Positions 54,158-63,406 of a stretch of DNA of 64,000 bases are shown here, piece by piece. The notes under the pieces were generated by a model, which saw nothing but the letters and a program-made list of their open reading frames with translations, did no database searches and had not been told where the DNA came from. Both the position numbers and the translations under genes were made by a program. Each line of letters begins with the position of its first letter. The first letter of the stretch is position 1. The DNA comes from DATILL01 sp035476575 (GTDB lineage: Bacteria; Actinomycetota; Actinomycetes; Mycobacteriales; JACQDL01). The stretch is taken from positions 1 to 64,000 of the forward strand of contig DATILL010000100.1 in assembly GCA_035476575.1 (NCBI GenBank). Direction: 5' to 3'.

Positions 54158-54367
54158 GCCGGGCGCGACCCGCCGGCAGCGTGCCTACCGGGTGTCCAGC
54201 CAGGGTCCACATGCGACACCCCCGATCCTGGGCTGCACGATGGCGTTCGAGCGCGCTCAGATCGCTGTCCCGCTCGCCCGGCCGGCGACCACCCTGGCCG
54301 CGCTGGACCACCCACCGGTAGCGCTCGGGCACCCCCTAGCCGGCACGTTCTTGCGCGTGCCGGCTAG

Positions 54368-54441
54368 TGCCCCCGGTGGGATTCGAACCCACACCGTGCG
54401 GTTTTTGAGGCCGCTGCCTCTGCCGATTGGGCTACGGGGGC
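54368..54441 (-). tRNA. tRNA-Leu(CAA)-like, class I shape
   Basis: 74 bases. Acceptor stem GCCCCCG/CGGGGGC, U8-A9, D arm with GCC/GGC, anticodon loop CTCAAAA (anticodon CAA, UUG codons), five-base variable region ACGGT, T arm GTGGG-TTCGAAT-CCCAC, discriminator A. Ordinary leucine tRNAs have a long variable arm, which is missing here, and position 31-39 is a C/A mismatch. The location next to pdtaR is, from memory, common in actinobacteria. Confidence 0.85.
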
Positions 54442-54529
54442 AACACACAGGAACGCCGCCTTAGCCCGGTACGCTTTTCGGGCAGGCGACACACCGCTTG
54501 CATACGTTACCGGCTCGCCAGGAGTGACC

Positions 54530-55135
54530 GTGCCCGACACCCCCGCCCGCCGTGTCCTCATCGCCGAGGATGAGGCTCTCATCCGGCTCGACCTGAAGGA
54601 GATGCTGGAAGAGGAGGGTTATGTCGTCGCCGGCGAGGCCGGCGATGGCGAGGCGGCCGTCCTGCTGGCCCACGAGCTCCGCCCCGACCTGGTCATCGTG
54701 GACGTGAAGATGCCGAAGATGGACGGCATCACCGCGGCCGAACGGATCGCCGGCGGCCGGCTCGCTCCGGTCATCATCCTGACCGCGTTCAGCCAGCGGG
54801 ACCTCGTCGAGCGGGCCCGGGCCGCGGGTGCGATGGCGTACCTCGTCAAGCCGTTCCAGAAGAAGGACCTGCTGCCGACCATCGAGATGGCCACCTCCCG
54901 GTTCGCCGAGATCGTCGCGTTAGAGAAAGAGGTGCTCGGGCTGACCGACCGGCTGGAGGCCCGCAAGATTGTGGAGCGGGCCAAGGGCGTGCTGATGACC
55001 GAGCACAAGATGACCGAGCCGCAGGCCTTCCGGTGGATCCAGCGGACCGCCATGGACCGGCGCACCACCATGCGTGAGGTCGCCGAGAAGGTGCTGGCCG
55101 CTGAGGTGCCGACCGGCGAGCTGGGCAAGACGTAA
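54530..55135 (+). CDS. pdtaR: ANTAR-domain response regulator
   Basis: 201 residues. Receiver domain (VLIAEDEALIRLDLKEMLEE, phospho-acceptor in LVIVDVKMPKMDGI, K in AYLVKPFQKKDLL) followed by a C-terminal ANTAR RNA-binding domain (RKIVERAKGVLMTEHKMTEP, QAFRWIQRTAMDRR). Acts after transcription by binding paired hairpins to prevent termination. GTG 54530 follows AGGAG; an in-frame GTG six bases earlier is possible. The partner kinase (PdtaS) is not in the window. Confidence 0.93.
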   Translation: MPDTPARRVLIAEDEALIRLDLKEMLEEEGYVVAGEAGDGEAAVLLAHELRPDLVIVDVKMPKMDGITAAERIAGGRLAPVIILTAFSQRDLVERARAAGAMAYLVKPFQKKDLLPTIEMATSRFAEIVALEKEVLGLTDRLEARKIVERAKGVLMTEHKMTEPQAFRWIQRTAMDRRTTMREVAEKVLAAEVPTGELGKT

Positions 55136-55302
55136 CGCTCCGGCGCCCGCACGCCCCAGTCCCGCCGTCGCTGTTGGGTCACGACTTGGGCGAGTCCCGC
55201 TCGTGACGCTCGGTGACACGCTACTCTTCGCGACTCAGTAGAACCCGGTTACGCCGCGACCGGCAGGCGATCGGTCGCGTCATCCCTGTCAGGAGGGCAC
55301 CA

Positions 55303-56484
55303 GTGCGTCAAATCAAGGCAGTGCTCGCGGGCGCGACCGTCGCCGCGGTGGCTGTCGCGTTGTCCGCGTGCGGGAGCAAGGACGCCGGCACCGGCGGCGG
55401 TGGTGGTGGTGCTCCCAGCTCCGTCAAGATCGGCTTCATGGGTGACCTGACCGGCGAGAGCGCGGGGATCGTGGTGCCGCCCGCCAACGGCGCCCAGCTC
55501 GCGATCGAGGAGTACAACGCCACCAACCCGCGGACCAAGATCGATCTGGTCAAGTATGACAGCCAGGGCAACCCGACCCAGGCTGTGCCGCTGGCGCAGA
55601 AGGCGGTCCAGACCGACAAGATCGTCGGCCTGATCGGCCCGGCGTTCTCCGGCGAGTCGAAGAACGTCGGCCCGATCCTGGAAGAAGCCAAGATCCCGAG
55701 CATCTCGCCGTCGGCCACCAACGTCGACCTGGCCAAGAACGGCTGGAAGTACTGGCACCGCGTGGTCGCCAACGACGGCGTCCAGGGTCCCGGCCTGGCC
55801 GACTTCGTGGCCCGTGCGCTCAAGCCCAAGGCCGCGTTCGTGATCGACGACAAGTCCACCTACGGCAAGGGCCTGGCCGACGCGGTCACCGCCACCCTGA
55901 AGGCCGGAGGGGTCACCCCGAGCACCGACTCGATCGACCCAGCCGGCTCCGACTTCGCCACCACGGTCAACAAGGTCAAGGCGGCCAACCCGGACGTGGT
56001 CTTCTTCGGCGGCTACTACTCCGCGGCCGGTAAGCTGCTCAAGCAGCTCCGCGACGGCGGCGTGAAGACGGCGAAGTTCGTCACCGGCGACGGCTCGCTG
56101 GACAAGGGCCTGATCGACGGCGCCGGTGCGGCCAACGCCGAGGGCGCCCTCATCGGCTGCCCGTGCCTGATCGCATCCACCTCGACCGACCCCGCCGCGC
56201 AGAAGTTCTCGACCGACTACAAGGCCAAGTTCAACGCCGAGCCGGCCGTCTACGCGACCGAGGGCTTCGACGCCGCGAGCGTGTTCATCGAGGCAGTCAA
56301 GGCCGGCAACACCACGCCGGAGACGATCAACTCGTACCTCAAGACCGTGGACTACAAGGGTGTGTCCAAGGAGATCAAGTTCCAGGACAACGGCGAGCCC
56401 ACCGTGAACGACGTGCTCGTCTACCAGGTTAAGAACGGCAAGATCACGCTGGTAGGCAACTCGAAGGAGGCCACGGTCGGCTGA
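55303..56484 (+). CDS. livK: branched-chain amino-acid ABC transporter substrate-binding lipoprotein
   Basis: 393 residues. AGGAGGG before GTG 55303; signal peptide with lipobox LSAC (Cys23), then a glycine linker and a Leu/Ile/Val-binding fold (KIGFMGDLTGESAGIVVPPA, GLIGPAFSGESKNVGPILEE, PSISPSATN, VFFGGYYSAAGKLLKQL). Captures amino acids outside the membrane for the LivHMGF importer downstream. A strong hairpin after the gene should raise its expression relative to the rest. Confidence 0.93.
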   Translation: MRQIKAVLAGATVAAVAVALSACGSKDAGTGGGGGGAPSSVKIGFMGDLTGESAGIVVPPANGAQLAIEEYNATNPRTKIDLVKYDSQGNPTQAVPLAQKAVQTDKIVGLIGPAFSGESKNVGPILEEAKIPSISPSATNVDLAKNGWKYWHRVVANDGVQGPGLADFVARALKPKAAFVIDDKSTYGKGLADAVTATLKAGGVTPSTDSIDPAGSDFATTVNKVKAANPDVVFFGGYYSAAGKLLKQLRDGGVKTAKFVTGDGSLDKGLIDGAGAANAEGALIGCPCLIASTSTDPAAQKFSTDYKAKFNAEPAVYATEGFDAASVFIEAVKAGNTTPETINSYLKTVDYKGVSKEIKFQDNGEPTVNDVLVYQVKNGKITLVGNSKEATVG

Positions 56485-56520
56485 CCCCCGACCAGACCGC
56501 CCGAGTTTCCGTCTCGACAC

Positions 56521-56558
56521 CAGGAGCGGGAGCGCCGCCAACCGCGCTCCCGCTCCTG
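56521..56558 (+). terminator. intercistronic hairpin between livK and livH
   Basis: CAGGAGCGGGAGCG (56521-56534) and its exact reverse complement (56545-56558) form a 14-bp stem with a 10-base loop. Partial termination or 3'-end protection of livK mRNA would give excess binding protein. Confidence 0.65.
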
Positions 56559-56626
56559 CGGCGAAGGCGACCATCCGGCGAAGGTGCCCCTTCAGCGATA
56601 GCGAGCCCTGCACCGAAAGCGAGCCC

Positions 56627-57594
56627 GTGCTGCACGACTTCGTCACCCAGTTCTGGCCGTCCACCATCGACGGCCTGTCCGCCGGCGCCATCTACGCTCT
56701 CGTCGCGCTCGGCTACACGATGGTGTACGGCGTGCTGAGACTGATCAACTTCGCGCACTCCGAAGTCTTCATGGTGGGCACCTTCGCCGCCCTGTTCGTG
56801 CTCAGCAACGTTCTGGACATCACCCACCCGATCACCGGCATCGCGCTGGTTGGCGTGCTGCTGGCCATGGCCGCCGCCGCGATGATCAGCTCCGGGGTGA
56901 CCGCGGTGGTGTTGGAGCGGGTCGCCTACCGACCGCTGCGCCGCAAGGGCGCGTCCCGGCTGGCGGCCCTCATCTCGGCCATCGGGGCGTCGTTCTTCCT
57001 GCAGGAGCTGTTCGCGCTGTTCGTCATCCCGACGGTGTTCCACCGGGAGCAGCACGGCCGCGACCAGATTCCGGTGCCGCACGTGATGGACAAGGAAGGG
57101 CTGTTCAGCATCGGCAACGGCGTCGTCCGCAACGACAAGCTCCTCGTCCTGGTCGCGGCGGTCGTGATGATGGTGCTGCTGGACCAGCTCGTGAACCGCA
57201 CCAAGGTCGGCCGCGGGATCCGGGCCACCGCCCAGGACCCGGAGACCGCCGTGCTGATGGGGATCAACATCGACCGGATCATCTTGGTCACCTTCGTGGT
57301 GGGCGGGGCGATGGCCGGCGTCGCCGCCGCGTTGTACGCGCTGGAGTACGAGAACATCAAGTACAACATCGGCTTCCTGCTCGGCATCAAGGCGTTCACC
57401 GCCGCCGTCATGGGTGGCATCGGCAACCTGCGCGGCGCGCTGCTCGGCGGCCTGCTGCTCGGGCTGATCGAGTTCTACGGCGCCAGCGTGTTCGGGTCGG
57501 AATGGCGCGACGTCATCGCGTTCACCGTCCTGGTGGTGGTGCTGATGTTCCGCCCGACCGGCATCCTCGGTGAGCCGCTGCAGAAGGCCCGCGC

Positions 57595-57598
<4 letters not shown>
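56627..57598 (+). CDS. livH: branched-chain amino-acid ABC transporter permease LivH
   Basis: 323 residues, about eight membrane segments. Family start TIDGLSAGAIYALVALGYTM and VYGVLRLINFAHSEVFMVG; late FLLGIKAFTAAVMGGIGNLR. GTG 56627; overlaps livM by four bases (ATGA). Confidence 0.93.
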
Positions 57599-58748
<1,150 letters not shown>

Positions 58749-58752
<4 letters not shown>

Positions 58753-59546
58753 GCGCGGACCCGACGGCGACCGGCGGCCCGCTGCTGGAGCTGCGCGAGC
58801 TGACCATGCGCTTCGGTGGCGTGGTCGCACTGTCCACTGTGGACCTCCAGGTCCAGCGCGGTGAGATCTTCGCGCTGATCGGGCCGAACGGCGCCGGCAA
58901 GACCACCGTCTTCAACGTCGTGACCGGGGTCTACCGGCCGACCTCGGGCGAGGTGGTCTTCGAGGGCAGCCGGATCTCCGGGCTGAAGCGGTACCAGGTG
59001 ACCAAACGCGGGGTGGCCCGCACTTTCCAGAACATCCGGCTCTTCCACAACATGTCGGCGCTGGAGAACGTCATGGTCGGCGGCGACGCACACCACCGCA
59101 CCGGTGTCCTCGGTGCCGGCCTCGGCCTGCCGTGGCACCGCCGCGAGGAGCGGGAGGGCCGGGCCGCCGCGCTGGAGCTGCTGGACTTCGTCGGCATCCC
59201 CCGGCGGACCGAGGAGACCGCGAAGAACCTGCCGTACGGCGACCAGCGCCGTCTGGAGATCGCCCGCGCGCTGGCCACCAACCCCACGCTGCTGCTGCTG
59301 GACGAGCCGGCGGCGGGGATGAACCCGGCGGAGAAGGAGTCCCTGCAGGAGCTCATCCGGAAGATCCGCGACAGCGGCCGGACCGTGTTGATCATCGAGC
59401 ACGACATGAGCCTGGTGATGGGAATCAGCGACCGGATCGCGGTGCTCGACTTCGGCCAGAAGATCGCCGACGGGCCGCCGGACAAGGTGCGCAACGACCC
59501 GAAGGTCGTCGAGGCATACCTGGGGGCACCGGCCGATGCTTCTTGA
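58749..59546 (+). CDS. livG: branched-chain amino-acid ABC transporter ATPase LivG
   Basis: 265 residues. Walker A GPNGAGKTT, Walker B LLLLDEPAAGMNP, signature-region YGDQRRLEIARALA (the usual LSGGQ replaced by PYGDQ, normal in LivG) and a C-terminal IADGPPDKVRNDPKVVEAYL. Pairs with LivF. Confidence 0.93.
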
Positions 59547-60321
59547 GCTGCGCGACATCCGCGTCCATTACGGCAAGATCGAGGCGCTCAAGGGCATCTC
59601 GCTAGGGGTCGACGAGCGGGAGATCGTCGCTCTCATCGGGGCGAACGGCGCCGGCAAGACCACCACCCTGAAGACCGTCTCCGGGCTGCGGCCGGTCTCC
59701 GCCGGACACATCGTCTTCGCGGGCGACGAGATCACCCGGCTGGCTGGCCACAAGCGGGTGCTGGCCGGCATCGGGCAGGCTCCGGAGGGTCGCGGCGTCT
59801 TCCCCGGCATGACCGTCGAGGAGAACCTGCTGATGGGTGCCTACGCGCGGCGCGGGCCGGTCGCGCGGGAGCTGGAGGAGGTGTATGACCTGTTCCCGCG
59901 GCTGCGGGAACGGCGCACCCAGCTCGGCGGCACCATGTCCGGCGGCGAGCAGCAGATGGTGGCCATCGGTCGGGCGATGATGACCAGGCCGCGGGTGCTG
60001 CTGCTGGACGAGCCGTCGATGGGGCTGGCGCCCAAGCTGGTCCAGCAGATCTTCCACATCATCGGCGAGATCAACCGGCGCGGCACCACCGTCCTGCTGG
60101 TCGAGCAGAACGCCCACCAGGCGCTGCGGCTGGCCCACCGGGCGTACGTCCTGGAGACCGGGCGGGTGGTGAAGACCGCGCCGGCCAGCGACCTGCTCGA
60201 CGACCCCGAGGTACGGGCCGCCTACCTCGGCGGCGCTGGTGGCTCCGGCAGCGCTGGTGGCGCTGGTGGCGCTGGTGGCGCTGGTGGCTCCGGCAGTGGA
60301 GGCCGCCACCGCGCCAACTGA
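59536..60321 (+). CDS. livF: branched-chain amino-acid ABC transporter ATPase LivF
   Basis: 261 residues. Walker A GANGAGKTT, signature MSGGEQQMVAIGRAMMTRPR, Walker B LLLDEPSMGLAP. It overlaps livG by 11 bases. The last 30 residues are a Gly/Ala/Ser-rich tail built from a nine-base repeat (GCTGGTGGC), absent from typical LivF and probably disordered. Confidence 0.92.
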   Translation: MLLELRDIRVHYGKIEALKGISLGVDEREIVALIGANGAGKTTTLKTVSGLRPVSAGHIVFAGDEITRLAGHKRVLAGIGQAPEGRGVFPGMTVEENLLMGAYARRGPVARELEEVYDLFPRLRERRTQLGGTMSGGEQQMVAIGRAMMTRPRVLLLDEPSMGLAPKLVQQIFHIIGEINRRGTTVLLVEQNAHQALRLAHRAYVLETGRVVKTAPASDLLDDPEVRAAYLGGAGGSGSAGGAGGAGGAGGSGSGGRHRAN

Positions 60322-60345
60322 ACCAGCCCGCCCCCCTCCCGCTGT

Positions 60346-60471
60346 GGTCACCTATGCGCCGTGTGGTGACCTATCGGGGTCGCCATACAACAAGAGGTCA
60401 CCACAACGCCGAGAGGTGACCACACGGGGTGCGGGACCAACGAGAGGTGACCACAACGCCGAGAGGTGACC
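60346..60471. repeat. array of six GGTNACC sites with alternating 19/31-base spacing
   Basis: GGTCACC or GGTGACC begins at 60346, 60365, 60396, 60415, 60446 and 60465: intervals 19, 31, 19, 31, 19, i.e. a 50-base period. The units at 60396 and 60446 share the spacer ACAACGCCGAGA. The array ends at the start region of the RecQ-like gene. The paired unit also occurs at 31368-31393. Confidence 0.85.
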
Positions 60472-60477
60472 ACAGCG

Positions 60478-62586
60478 ATGACGAGGGGGGCGGGGCTGCG
60501 GGCTGAGGCCGAGCGGCACCTGCGCGCACTGGCCGGCGAGCGGGCGAGGCTACGCGACGACCAGTGGACCGCGATCGAGGCCTTGGTCGTGCACCATCGC
60601 CGGGCGCTGGTGGTACAGCGGACCGGCTGGGGCAAGTCGGCGGTGTACCTCATCGCCGCCAAGCTGCTACGGGAGCTCGGCGGGGGAGCGTCGGTGATCG
60701 TCTCCCCGCTGCTGGCCCTGATGCGCAACCAGATCGCCGCGGCGCGCCGGGCCGGCATCCGGGCCGAGACCATCAACTCCGACAACCTCGCCGACTGGGC
60801 CGGCATCTACGCCATGATCGCGGCCGGCGACGTCGACCTGCTGCTGGTCAGCCCCGAGCGGCTGAACAACCCCGAGTTTCGCGACCAGGTGCTGCCCGAG
60901 CTGGCCGCCGCGGCCGCGCTGGTCGTCGTCGACGAGGCACACTGCATCTCCGACTGGGGCCATGACTTCCGGCCGGACTACCGGCGGCTGCGTACCCTGC
61001 TGGCCGGGCTGCCGGCCGCCGTACCGGTGCTCGCCACCACCGCCACGGCCAACGCCCGGGTGGTCGCCGACGTGGCCGAGCAGCTCACCGCCGGTACGGA
61101 CGCCGAGCCGCTGGTGCTGCGCGGCCCGCTGGACCGGGACAGCCTGCGGCTGGCCGTGGTCCGGCTGGCCACCGCAGAGCAGCGGCTGGCCTGGCTGGCA
61201 CAGATCCTGGCCGACCTGCCCGGCTCCGGCATCATCTACACCCTCACCGTGGCTGGCGCCGGCGACCTGGCCGCCTTCCTCTCCGACCGCGGGCACCGGG
61301 TGGTTGCCTACACCGGCCGCACCGACCCCGGGGACCGGCTGGCGATCGAGGCGGACCTGCTGGCCAACCGGGTCAAGGCGGTGGTGGCCACCAGCGCGCT
61401 GGGCATGGGCTACGACAAGCCGGACCTGGGCTTCGTCATCCACCTCGGCGCGCCGCAGTCGCCGGTGGCCTACTACCAGCAGATCGGCCGGGCCGGTCGC
61501 GGCGTCGACCGGGCCGAGGTGATCCTGCTGCCGGCCACCGAGGACCGCGACATCTGGGCGTACTTCGCCAGCCTGGCCTTCCCTCCGGAGCGGGTGGTGC
61601 GGACGACCCTGACCGCGCTCGCCGACGCCGGCGGGCCGCTGTCGACCGGCAGGTTGGAGACCGCCGTCGACCTGAACCGCGGCCGGCTGGAGGCGATGCT
61701 CAAGGTGCTCGACGTCGACGGCGCGGTACGGCGGGTCCGCGGCGGCTGGCAGGCGACCGGCGAGCCCTGGGTGTACGACGCCGAGCGGTACGCCAGGGTG
61801 GCGGCCGAGCGGGCCCGCGAGCAGCGCGCGATCCTGGACTACCTGGGCACGGACGGGTGCCGGATGGAGTTCCTCCGCCGGCAGCTCGACGACCCCGGTG
61901 CCGCGCCGTGCGGCCGGTGCGACAACTGCACCGGACGGCGCTGGGCGACCGCGGTCGACGACGCCGCCCGCGGCCAGGCCCGGGACCGGCTGTACCGGCC
62001 CGGCGTGCAGCTCGCGCCGCGCCGGCAGTGGCCCGGTGGGATGGCCGCGCTGGGTGTCCCGGCGGCCGGGGCGATCAAGGCCGGGGCCGAGCCGGGCCGA
62101 GCCCTCGGCCGGCTCACCGACGTCGGCTGGGGCAGCCAGTTGCGTGCCCTGTTCGCCGGCGGCGCGCCGGACCGGCCGGTGGCCGGCGACATGGTTGCCG
62201 CTGTGGTCCAGGTGCTGACGGGCTGGGGCTGGGCCGAGCGGCCCACCGCCGTCGTCGCCATACCATCCCGCGGCCGGCCCGAGCTGGTGAGCAGCCTGGC
62301 CGGCCGGATCGCGGAGATCGGCCGGCTGCCCTACCTCGGCCCGCTGGCGTACGCCGACGGTGGCCCGGGCCCGCGCCGGCACAACAGCGCCCAGTGGCTG
62401 CGGGCGCTGTGGGGCGCGTTCGCCGTGCCGGCCGGGATGGCTGCGGAGCTCGGTCGGCTGGCCGGGCCGGTGCTGCTCGTCGACGACCGGGCCGACACTC
62501 GCTGGACGGTCACCGTGGCCAGCACGCTGCTGCGGCAGGCCGGCGTACCCGCTGTGCTGCCGCTGGTCCTGGCGACGGCGGACTGA
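60478..62586 (+). CDS. RecQ-family DNA helicase with C-terminal phosphoribosyltransferase-like domain
   Basis: 702 residues. Helicase motifs: RDDQWTAIEALVVHHRRALV, Walker A QRTGWGKSA near 50, DEAH box VVVDEAHCISDWGHDFRPD, ATTATAN, and motif VI QQIGRAGRG. The zinc-binding region has four Cys (C461 ... CGRCDNC), then a winged helix-like segment. From about 590 a PRTase-like part appears (VVAIPSRGRPELVSSLA, GPVLLVDDRADTRWTVTVAS). ATG 60478 is preferred over GTG 60466; the GGTNACC array lies directly upstream. Unwinds DNA during repair. Confidence 0.88.
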   Translation: MTRGAGLRAEAERHLRALAGERARLRDDQWTAIEALVVHHRRALVVQRTGWGKSAVYLIAAKLLRELGGGASVIVSPLLALMRNQIAAARRAGIRAETINSDNLADWAGIYAMIAAGDVDLLLVSPERLNNPEFRDQVLPELAAAAALVVVDEAHCISDWGHDFRPDYRRLRTLLAGLPAAVPVLATTATANARVVADVAEQLTAGTDAEPLVLRGPLDRDSLRLAVVRLATAEQRLAWLAQILADLPGSGIIYTLTVAGAGDLAAFLSDRGHRVVAYTGRTDPGDRLAIEADLLANRVKAVVATSALGMGYDKPDLGFVIHLGAPQSPVAYYQQIGRAGRGVDRAEVILLPATEDRDIWAYFASLAFPPERVVRTTLTALADAGGPLSTGRLETAVDLNRGRLEAMLKVLDVDGAVRRVRGGWQATGEPWVYDAERYARVAAERAREQRAILDYLGTDGCRMEFLRRQLDDPGAAPCGRCDNCTGRRWATAVDDAARGQARDRLYRPGVQLAPRRQWPGGMAALGVPAAGAIKAGAEPGRALGRLTDVGWGSQLRALFAGGAPDRPVAGDMVAAVVQVLTGWGWAERPTAVVAIPSRGRPELVSSLAGRIAEIGRLPYLGPLAYADGGPGPRRHNSAQWLRALWGAFAVPAGMAAELGRLAGPVLLVDDRADTRWTVTVASTLLRQAGVPAVLPLVLATAD

Positions 62587-62609
62587 GCCGGGGCGGCCTG
62601 GGCGGTCGC

Positions 62610-63155
62610 CTACCGGCCGCCGGGCAGGGCGACCTGGCCGCCGGCGCCGGGCGGGTCGGCGAAGAAGCGGATCGCCGTCGGCCGGGCGTCCTTCGGGATG
62701 TCGAAGTAGAGGTCGAACTCGATCCGCACCGACGCCCCGACGAGCTGCGTCCAGATCTGCCGTTTGACCGCGATGGCGAAGTCGTCGGGGTGGAAGGACC
62801 GCCCGTCGGCGGTCAGCAGGAGCTGGTAGCGGGCCGCGAAGCCCTGCTGCGAGCGGTCAAGGTTCTCCAGCACCAGCCGGATCCGCACGTACTGGCCCTT
62901 GGCGAACCACTCCGCGTGGCTGCCGATGATCTCGGCCAGGCCGCCCTCGTACCCGATCACGGTGAACTGGAGCAGCCCGTCGCGCACCGGTGGGGCGTAG
63001 ACCGGGGTCTCGTTGAGCCGGACCTGGTGCGGCAACGCCGGGTAGTACGGGCGGGTGGGCGCCGGTCCGCCCGCCGGTCCGCCCGGGGCGGCTGAACCGC
63101 TGGTCAGCGCGGCCGCCGCAAGGACGGTCGCGGCGAGGGGAAGCACGCGCCGCAC
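62610..63155 (-). CDS. secreted protein of unknown function
   Basis: 181 residues from GTG 63155 (alternatives: GTG 63146 with GGAGGT at proper spacing, or ATG 63197). Signal-peptide-like N-terminus VRRVLPLAATVLAAAALTSG, then a beta-rich domain with FTVIGYEGGLAEIIGSHAEW and VRIRLVLENLDRS, resembling DUF4352-type immunoglobulin-like proteins. Convergent with the RecQ-like gene. Function unknown. Confidence 0.65.
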   Translation of the reverse strand: MRRVLPLAATVLAAAALTSGSAAPGGPAGGPAPTRPYYPALPHQVRLNETPVYAPPVRDGLLQFTVIGYEGGLAEIIGSHAEWFAKGQYVRIRLVLENLDRSQQGFAARYQLLLTADGRSFHPDDFAIAVKRQIWTQLVGASVRIEFDLYFDIPKDARPTAIRFFADPPGAGGQVALPGGR

Positions 63156-63278
63156 CTCCGAGACCCTATCGACCCGGTTCGCAGGTCTTGCGGACATTGC
63201 CGAAGGACGCATGTCGGGCCGTTTCACCCGCTAGCCTTCGCGTGCTCGGCGTCGAGAGCCGGGCCGCTTTCCCGGACC

Positions 63279-63315
63279 CCGGGTGTGGGTGACTCCCTGC
63301 GTCGCCCACACCCGG
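63279..63315. terminator. strong hairpin in the intergenic region
   Basis: CCGGGTGTGGG-TGAC ... GTCG-CCCACACCCGG: 15 pairs (one G-T) and a seven-base loop TCCCTGC. It lies between the divergent secreted-protein and acetyltransferase genes, so it may mark a regulatory rather than a terminating structure. Confidence 0.55.
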
Positions 63316-63406
63316 CCAGCGTCATGTCGGGCGACGGCGCCAGGCGGTACGCTCCGGCTCGGCGGTCACCGGCAGTGGTAGCCGCGGTCGGGGTGAGGAG
63401 GCGCGG

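Noticed and set aside
54300..54450. Phage or integrative-element attachment site at the tRNA
   Set aside because: No integrase gene and no second copy of the tRNA 3' end seen in the window.
60346..60471. CRISPR array
   Set aside because: The repeated unit is only a seven-base palindrome with partly shared spacers, and no cas genes are present.
60346..60471. PHO box for PhoP
   Set aside because: PHO boxes are direct repeats with an 11-base period on GTTCACC; the spacing here is 19/31 and the core is a GGTNACC palindrome.
60667..62382. 571-codon minus-strand frame opposite the RecQ-like helicase
   Set aside because: Same antisense pattern; helicase motifs fix the coding strand.
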